A stretch of 64,000 bases of DNA. It comes from Liolophura sinensis (Eukaryota; Mollusca; Polyplacophora; Chitonida; Chitonidae). Location: positions 13,647,570-13,711,569 of the forward strand of contig NC_088300.1 in the NCBI RefSeq assembly GCF_032854445.1. The letters are read 5' to 3'. The position numbers were made by a program, and so were the translations under genes. The notes beneath the pieces were generated by a model, which was given only the letters and a program-made list of their open reading frames with translations, ran no database searches and was not told the DNA's origin. This document shows positions 40,001 to 49,000 of the stretch, piece by piece (within the stretch, counting starts at the first letter, position 1; every line of letters begins with the position of its first letter).

Positions 40001-43000
40001 CGCATTGACCCAGAGGCTGAGTTCATGCCCAGCTCATGCTGGCTTCCTCCCCGATCTTATGTGACGCTCTTCCAGCAACCTGTTGATGGTCATGGGTTTC
40101 CCCGGCAACTATGCCCAACTTCCTGCCAACAGCATGCTGGCCACCAATCATATAAGTGAAATATTCATGCTGGACAGCGTAAAATACTAGTCCAAAAAAT
40201 AAATCAATCTTTCAAGATGAGGAGTGGCAAAAAATGCAGAAATAACTTACATGTACAGATTCACATAATAAATTATAAATGTATCAGATTTAAAATTCAT
40301 GATGTAGATTTTGCAGCATATTATGTGCAAAGTTTATAGAATAACTTTGTCTTCTTCAGCCTGTAATATGTACTATGTAAAATGTGTTGTTTTTTTCAAG
40401 GTTGCTGACAAAAGACAAAGAAGAGATGGAAACTCTGAGACAGGCCAAACTGCTGGAAGAGGAAAAGGCTCAGTTCTCAGTAAGTAGCAGCATGGTATTG
40501 GGCAACCTCAGATGTGCTGGGGACCATAACCATGGCAGAAATTGTAAATATGACATTGTAGCTCTGAATAAAAGGCATGTCGTTACAACTCTGATAAAAG
40601 GTATATATTGGTTGGGTGGTAACTTTTGATGACTAAATGTAAATTTATTCCTTGTTATTTAAGAGGTAGGAACAGCTGCTTCATAAGCATGTTACCCTAG
40701 TATAGTGAGGGTTGGGTCATTCTGAAGACTGCTGACAGTGTTGGTACTCCATACTTGGGTTTATCTCCTGCAAAACTTACTGAGGAGTCCTGTCTGATGT
40801 CCAGTGAGGCAGCACTATGTGTGACCAACTGTGGTATCCTGATGTTCAGTGAAGTAGCAATATGTGTGACCAACTGTGGTGTCATGTCTGATGTCTAATG
40901 AGGCAGCAATATGTGTGACAAACTGTGGTGTCATGTTTTATGTCCAGTGAAGCTGCAATATGTGTGGCCAACTGTTGTGTCATGTCAAGATCCATTGAGG
41001 CAGACTGTGTGTGACCAGCTGTGGTGTCATGTCTGAGGTCCATCAAGGCAGCACTATGTGTGACAAGCTGTGGTGTCATGTCTGAGGCCCATAGAAGTAG
41101 AACTTTGTGTGACCAGCTGTGGAGCCCTGTCTAGTATCCATTGAAGCAGCACAATTTGTGACCAGTTATGGTGTCATGTTTGATGTCCAGTGAGGCAGCA
41201 CAATGTGTGACCAACTCTGGTGTCATGTCTGAAGTCCATTGAGCCAACACTATGTGACTGACTCTGATGTTGTATCTGATATCCATTGAGGCAGCACAAT
41301 GTGTGACCAGCTATGGTATCATATCTGATATCCAGTCAGGCTGCATTTTATCATATGTGACCAACTGTGGCGTCATGTCTGATATCCAGTAAAACAGCAC
41401 TATGTCATGTATGTGTGACCAGTTGTGTTTTCATGTCTGATGCCCGGTGAGGAAACACTGTGTAAGTCATGGGACCCTTTATGCTATATGCACATCAGGA
41501 CGTTGTCAGGACAATGATAAAAATAATGTTCAAATTGACAAATATACTTCAGGTGCATTGTCGGTTGTTTTTATCAGATATGCATGTTTTGTATCTACCT
41601 TTGCATGTAAGCACCATTTAAAGGTAGATTTTTGTTATAGTGTTTATATTTTGGTTACCTTTTTTTTTTATTTGTTCCACACGAAAATACGTATCAACTA
41701 GGATGATGAACTACTACATTTACATTTCGCCTGAAATGGATTTTGCAAAATCTGCAAAAGTTCTTGTCAATCTTCTGTGGTGATTTTGTAGATAAACATG
41801 AGTGGGAAATTTCTATTCTGCTTCTGTTGGTCTGACATGTTAAACTTGCATGTCAATAGCCTGTGATCAGGTTGTTCAGCTCCCCATCTCATACCATCTG
41901 ATTCTCCACAGGCTTCTTTCTGGTATCATAGTGTTGGTATTAAATATTAAATTTCTTCAGGGACGGAAATCCAGAAGGGAAAGAAGAGCCTTTAAGGAAA
42001 AGAAAATGGCTGGAAGGAAAATCAGTCCTCCAAGGTAGGTGACTAAAACAGAAATGGCTACAACATGCATTACAGATAATGAGTCTGTCTGAAAGGATAT
42101 TGCATAATCATAACATCCATAGCTCATATTTTGAGATATGGATGTCTTGTTTAACCATCAAGCTATCTCTCAGAAATATTATTTTAAATGAATAAAGCCA
42201 TATTCATGAAGGGAAATTGAATCTTTGAAACTGTGATCTCTTGTAATTTGTATGGTCGTGGGTTTTGCCAAGTTTCCTCCCTCCATAATGCTGACAGTTG
42301 TCGTATAAGTGAAATATTCGTGAGTAAGGCATAAAATGCCAATCAAAGAAATAAATAAATAAATTATGTATTAGTGTGAGGCTGTTTCTTCAACTTAATA
42401 ATTAAGCTTAGTGCCCTTCTTAAGTATTAGTTATTTCATTTTCAGTTATGCAGCAAGAGAGAGTCCAAAATATACACCATATAAAAAGTAAGTTATTTAA
42501 TTATTTTGTGCTTCAGACTGTACTCCAAGACTATTTTATGTAAGTTAAATGAACAAAAGTTTCACAGAGATTTACCTACTATATCCCAAGATCCTTACAT
42601 ATGATTGTCTATGGTCACTGTGAGAGAGCAGCAGGGGGTGATAAGGATAATGTGAATGGTTGACAAACTCAATAAACAAAATAATTTGGAACTTGACAGA
42701 TATACGTCAACCAAAACCAGCACATCTTGAATTTATAGTCGCTGTTTATGAAAATGGGACTTAAAACTGTCTGGAGATCATTTGTCTTAACCTTGCCACA
42801 AGTGGAGTGGAATGTCAGATATTCGCTTTAAGTGCAGAGCATGTTTGTAAAGGCTGTAAAACAAAGTTTAAAATACACTTATAAAAGAATTCGAAACAAA
42901 TTTACCAGTGTACAGACATGGCAATTGGCTGTATCAGACACCTTTTTCTACCGCTGTATTCCATTAACTCCGATCAAAGGAAAGAGTATTTTTTAATTTT

Positions 43001-46000
43001 TTTTTTAAGGCTCAATTACATGTACTGTTTAACGGTTAAACAGTTAAAATTAAAGTCACTTCATATTTCATATTAATTATATCCAACTTAACAGTGCATA
43101 TGGTTGAAATTTTTTTTATCAAAAAAGTTATATGAAGTAAAAAAAATGAACATCTTGTTTTGTATTGGTTTTTACAGATCATCATCCTCATCAAGATCAA
43201 GGTCACGGTCACCTGAGCCAGCCACTAAAGTGCTGTTCATCACTAGTTTTGGTGGGGAGAGTGACGAGGAGGGTGGGGTGGTGCATGGACCAGCTCTACC
43301 CACACAGGCTAGCAAGGCCAAGTCAGAGGCCAACCACAACACATGGTCTGTTTTCTCTCTCTTCACATTTTTCTTAGCTTCAAGCAATGTGATTCTGTGT
43401 ACAGAGTTGTCTCCCTTCGATGCGGCAGCCCATGGTCAATTTTTGGCCACTGATTACAGGCGGAATTTTTTACATTTACAAGCATGAAATTTTTCCTCCC
43501 TTGAAAGGAATTTGTGGATGTTAAATTCTAAAATTTCTTTTTTTCAAGTTAGTGAAGCTAAACATACTAAAACATCCATCCACTCAGGAATTCTAACAGA
43601 AGAAAAACATATATATCTTGTCATAACATCATAGTCTCCTCGTACCCTGAGTTAAAGTGAATTGTTAATGTTGTAGGAATAGCAGTCAAAAACAGCCTGA
43701 GCGTGGGAAGTCTCGGTCATCCCAAGGGGATAAATCCCGATCGAGATCACCAAATCGTAGGAGGCGAATTCGAAGCAGGTCGTCTTCAGGGTCACCTCGA
43801 GGTCGCCGTTACTCGGACAGACGTAGAACTAGATCCCGCTCCCCTCTTTACTCTGCTCGCTCACCCCTTCGCTCTGTTCGATCACCAGCCAAAGGGTATC
43901 GCAGGAATTCTGGGTATTCTGGAAGTGGGCGGAGAAGGTCCCGAACACGGTCACGTTCCCCGAGCAGGGACAAGGGCAGGTACAGTAGCCGACGATCTCG
44001 ATCACGATCATCTAGGAGCAGATCAAGGAGCCGGTCACGCAGCCGATCCTCTTCTAGGTCAAGGTCATCTAGTTACAGTTCTTCATCAAGGTCAAGGACA
44101 TCAAGGTCAAGATCCAAATCTAGGTGAGTATTGCATTATTTGTCTCATCATATATAAATCAATGTATTTGGATTATTTTGTCTTGTGCAGAAATATATAT
44201 ATGTCAGTTTTAAAAACTGTTCTTCCTAGAGGCCCACCAATAAGACAGTATAACACATATAAAGCATGTAGCTGTAAGTGAAATTAAGAGTGTATGTGCT
44301 TAACACTTTTTACATTGGCAGAAATCAAGAGTACTATCACGGGCCTTTGTGGCCTCATGGTTAATGTGCTAACACAGCATAACAACCTAGTAGCATTTCA
44401 ATAATGCGATCACTATGAGTTAAATCCAGCTTATGCTGGCTTCCTCTCAGTTCATACATTGGAAAGCCTGCCAGCGACCTGTTTTCCTTGCACTATAATG
44501 TTGGCCACTGTCGTATAAGTGAAATGTTTTGCAGTATGCTGTGAAACTCCAAATAAATGAATAAATTAATTTCCAGTCAGTCAAGCAAATCCATTGTCAG
44601 AAACAGGTCACCATGAGAGACACCAAATACACTGTTGTATATTTCAACAGGTCTGATATTTTCTATGGTGTTTTGTGTATGGAGCCTTGGCAGTAATTGG
44701 GAACTTATGTCTATAATGTACTAAAACAAGACCAGACATTGAAAATTCATCACTGGACTGACATAGGTTTTAGTGAAGGTGCAGAATGAGAGATAATTGA
44801 TCTGAAAATTCAGATCATTATTGCTTAGTTATTGGTGCTATTGGTGATTTCAGGCCGCGTTCCAAGTCAAAGAGCCCCAATGGCATGACAAAGCCAGTGA
44901 TCAAGCGGTACCGACGCCCCAGTCTGTCTTCTAACCAAGACAGTGATTCGGATTCCAAGGAGATTGAAATAAAACCAAAGGGGTGAGGAAAACAAAAGTA
45001 TTACAGTGTGTATGTTATGTTTTATGCCATCTCAATATGTTTTTTTTTTTGCCTACATGTATAGTGTCATAACTCAGTTGGGACCATTAATTACTTGACC
45101 AGTGATGTAGGCTGTAGCCTTAAGTCAGACAGTTTTTTGTATACTTGGCACCGTAAAATATAAACTCTTTCACACCGATTTGATGTAAAACTACCATTAG
45201 ACTACCCTGACGCGAACATTATTTCTTAATTCATGCCTCTTTCATTCACACAAAAGTCTGAATGTAGAAACTAAAGAGAATATTACACCAGTCAGGAAGG
45301 TGAGACACATTAATTCTTCACCTCCTCCCAGTTAAGCAGTATTTGTGTTATTCCAGTTTCACTGTGTATTGTTATTAGAAATTGTTAATTTCCAGGTAGA
45401 AAAAATATTGTAGATAGAAACCATTTGAAATGCCATGGATACCAAAAGAACACATCTGATGAAAAGTAAAACAAGGAGAATGCGAAAATATTATTTTTGC
45501 TTTGAATTGGCCTCTTGGATTTATTTTGATCGCAAAATGCGACTTTGACCTGAGTAAATAATCGCCATTATGTTAGGCCTTGGTCTGTCCAACTTGTGAC
45601 ATTACAAGCAGTATGGTTGGATTGAAAACACAAATTGAGATTTATGGATTTAGACTTACCTAATTCTTTCAACCTTTTCAAGGACCTCTGCAGCCAGTGT
45701 TTTGAAACCTTTTGAAAGAATAATAGGGTGTAGAGAAAAAATGTGCACAGTTTTGAAAAGCTTGGACCATAGATAAGCCTATATATACACCTGCTTTCTA
45801 CCAACTTACCTATTATATAAGTATAGTATAGTGATTTTCGAGTTGTAACTGTTTTGATTCGTTTTTATCTGGGGCTAAACATGTGCTACCATTTTTGTTT
45901 AATTTTGGATGTTTTCATGACCATATTGAAAGACATTCACGGCCTTGTGTTTTCAGCTTGTTCTTGCCATGATATGGGTTCAATATTACGGATGTGGCAT

Positions 46001-49000
46001 TGAGCACTAATCATTCATTCATTCATTCATTCATGACCGAAACAAATCATTTTGGCATTATTGTCATGGTAATTATATGCCTAACTACCACTGAAAGAAG
46101 AGCTTTCATGGTTGAAAAGGTTGAAGATTTACAGTAACTATTAAGGACAAATGTAGTCTATGTCTATCTGTATTTTATGTGAGGCAAAGAGGTTAACAAT
46201 AAAGCCACCCAAAATATCATAACTCATTAGAATACTTTACACACCATAGCAACTATTCATAGCACCTGTATGGTTATTGTAGGGTTAAGCTGAGTGTGGT
46301 TGAAGATGTATTTGCATACAGCTAATGCAATCCATATTAGGGCACCTGATGGCACCCAAAATCTTACCTGTGATTCTTTGTCATTGCAGGTTTGTGCCTT
46401 CCCTTCCTTCTGGTAAAGGTTTACCAGTTTTACAAGTCAGTAAGAACCTATTGTTTCTACCTTTAGTGTAATATTTCTCCTCAGATATTCAAATATTATA
46501 TTTGTTTTTTTTGGTGGGGGGGGGGGGGAGGGGGTTGTGTTTTTTATCTCTTTTTTTTTTTGATGGATGGCTGGACGGTGGGACTTAAATCTTTAAGTAG
46601 CAAGAAATGATGTTCTAAACAGAAAATGCCACTTTTGTAAGGGCAGCTGGATCTGATCTGATAATTTGGAGTTAATCGCACATATTCTACACTGTTTCAA
46701 ATAAAGCAGCATGCTTTTGAATTTTTTGAAGTACATGTGAATTGTAAAATTACACTTGCACCCACTTCCATGCATGCCAAAACATATGGTCTGAACTTTG
46801 CTAAGCAGGAAACTAATTGATAGTGCCATGGAACCTTTCACCTGTTAATATCAGTTTTCTGAGTGCCATCACTTCCACCCCCCTGAAGCCCGGAAAAGTG
46901 TTTGAATTTTTTGTTATAGTTGGATTACAAAAATACACAAAAATACATATACTGCAATGCCTGACTTCATTAGTCTTGTTGACTAATTGGGATTGTGGAC
47001 TCCCACAGATTCTGGGTTCAATTCCACATTTCTGACTTAAGTCAAAATTTAAAACATTGTCACAATGCTTAGTTTTTGGTTTGAGAAGTAGAAATTTTCA
47101 CATATTCATCTGAACATTGATGAAGTAGTCAACGTTTTAAAGGAGAAGAAAACTTAAATATTAAACAAATACCATTGAGTAAGAGTATACATTTCTGCTC
47201 AGGTGCTTGCCATAAAAAAAATTCCAATACGTACCTCAAGTTGATAAATTATGAATAAAGTCAGCGCCAAAATCCGCTGTTGGTGACTCCATTTTGCCTA
47301 AGAACTAGTCCTGAAGTCTTCTGTGTTGGGAGGAGAATTTCCGTCGGAAAAAAACGCCGAAGTGCAGTGCGTACATTTCTGGTAGAACTTTTCTTCCCAG
47401 AAGGTAGCAAACAGTACAGTTCGTTTTCTGTTTGACGATTGGGAAACCGGGATGTTGGACATAGGTTCTGAGTTCACACGAACAAGCGGGCAGTTTTAAC
47501 GACTCTCATTGGCTGAGGCAACACACCCCCAGCATAAATCACAGGATTTTAAAGATGGAGGACATCATGGACTCAGCGATTTATACCATCTTTGATGTTT
47601 TCAGGCTTTACATGTATGACGAGGAAAAATCGCAAAATTATGCAGCAGGCACCACCAGATAGAAAAAAATGTGCTCTTTTCAGCCTATTTTTTTTATTTT
47701 TTTATTTTCTTCTCCTTTAATTTACAGGGCTTGATAATAAGCTCTGATATCACACTTGAGTATTTTGGCTGAAGTCAAAAGTGGCTTTGTGGAATCGGTC
47801 CGCGATTCTTTTTGACAGGAAGTGTTTAATGATAATAATATGCTGCACAGCTTCTTGTTCATTAAAGCCCACTTGTCTTCCACCAATATGATTTACACAT
47901 GTGAGTCACCAACTGATGGCCATTATATAAGTGAGAAATTCTTTAGTACAGTGTTCATAAATAATCAGATAAATAAATCCTTACCACCAGAGTAGAAGCA
48001 TATTGAAAACCTGTCACATTGCTTGAAATTAACATGTTAAATGTATGCGCCTTTTGTTTGGAATATTGTTTTTTCATTTCGTCACACTAATAAAAGAGCT
48101 GCATACATTTAAGAGTATCAAATAGGACGATGCTGTGTATTTGGATGAACAACTTGCCTGATGACAATGTCCGTTATCCATTCTGCTATGACTTGCACAC
48201 TGTACATTAAAATTCTTAAACTACCACACAAGGTGTCATATACCTCAAGACTTGGTGATCGGTAAGCCAGCAATGATCTAATAATTTCTAAAGACTTAAG
48301 GAGGATAGAATGATATTCAAGAAAAAAAATCCCTGTTATTTATTTATTTATTTTTTTTGGATATGTGTAAAATAAATTCTTACTTTCGTTTGACAGAAAA
48401 GTTCTTTAACCAGACCACAGGAGCGTCTGAGGAAGAAGATGCAAGCTGCTCTGAACAGACAGTGTGAGTACCATTAGAACATACAGTGGAATTGGCATGG
48501 CTTGTTGCTGACATGAACTATGACAAGCTGTCATGGATTACTTCCCCTTTGGGATCTGCTCAACGGCTCAAAGGATACTACACATAACAGCACTTGCACA
48601 GCTCTCTGAACTTACATTACATCACAGCCACTACTAGCAATTTTTTTGACAGAAATATTTCATGCCAGGCCCATCGTCAGAAAAACACTAAAACTCTTCT
48701 TAACCTTTGTTTCCACTAACACTTGACACGTATGCTTTCACTTTTAACAGAAGTAGATGCAGGGCCGTATCTGAACCCAAACTTTATCGGTGAGATTATG
48801 ACCTTGCAGATTTCATGAAATGCATCTCCAAATGTGCATTCTGGGAGGTTTTTAAACCTGTGAATGACGGACATTTTTATGAAAACTAAACAATGTTATT
48901 TTTGTTCAATGTACTTGTTAGTTTTAATACAGCTTTATTAGTTTGCACACCCAACAATTTGGGAGCTGAAATGTATTCCATGACTAAAATTGCTGTAGAA

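Larger units (their letters stand above)
45300..48396 (+). other. CLASRP intron 14
   Basis: A 3.1-kb intron holding a family C repeat end, a G-run near 46516, a TA-flanked MITE-like element and a SINE remnant. Confidence 0.75.

Noticed and set aside
43703-44281. 192-codon open frame over the RS exon
   Set aside because: It is a shadow of CLASRP exon 12 in another frame. The Arg/Ser frame matches the family.
46390-46439. Possible CLASRP exon after TTGCAG reading FVPSLPSGKGLPVLQV
   Set aside because: Joined to exon 13 it leaves in a phase that breaks exon 15, and entered in phase 0 it stops at once. The exon at 45257 fits better.
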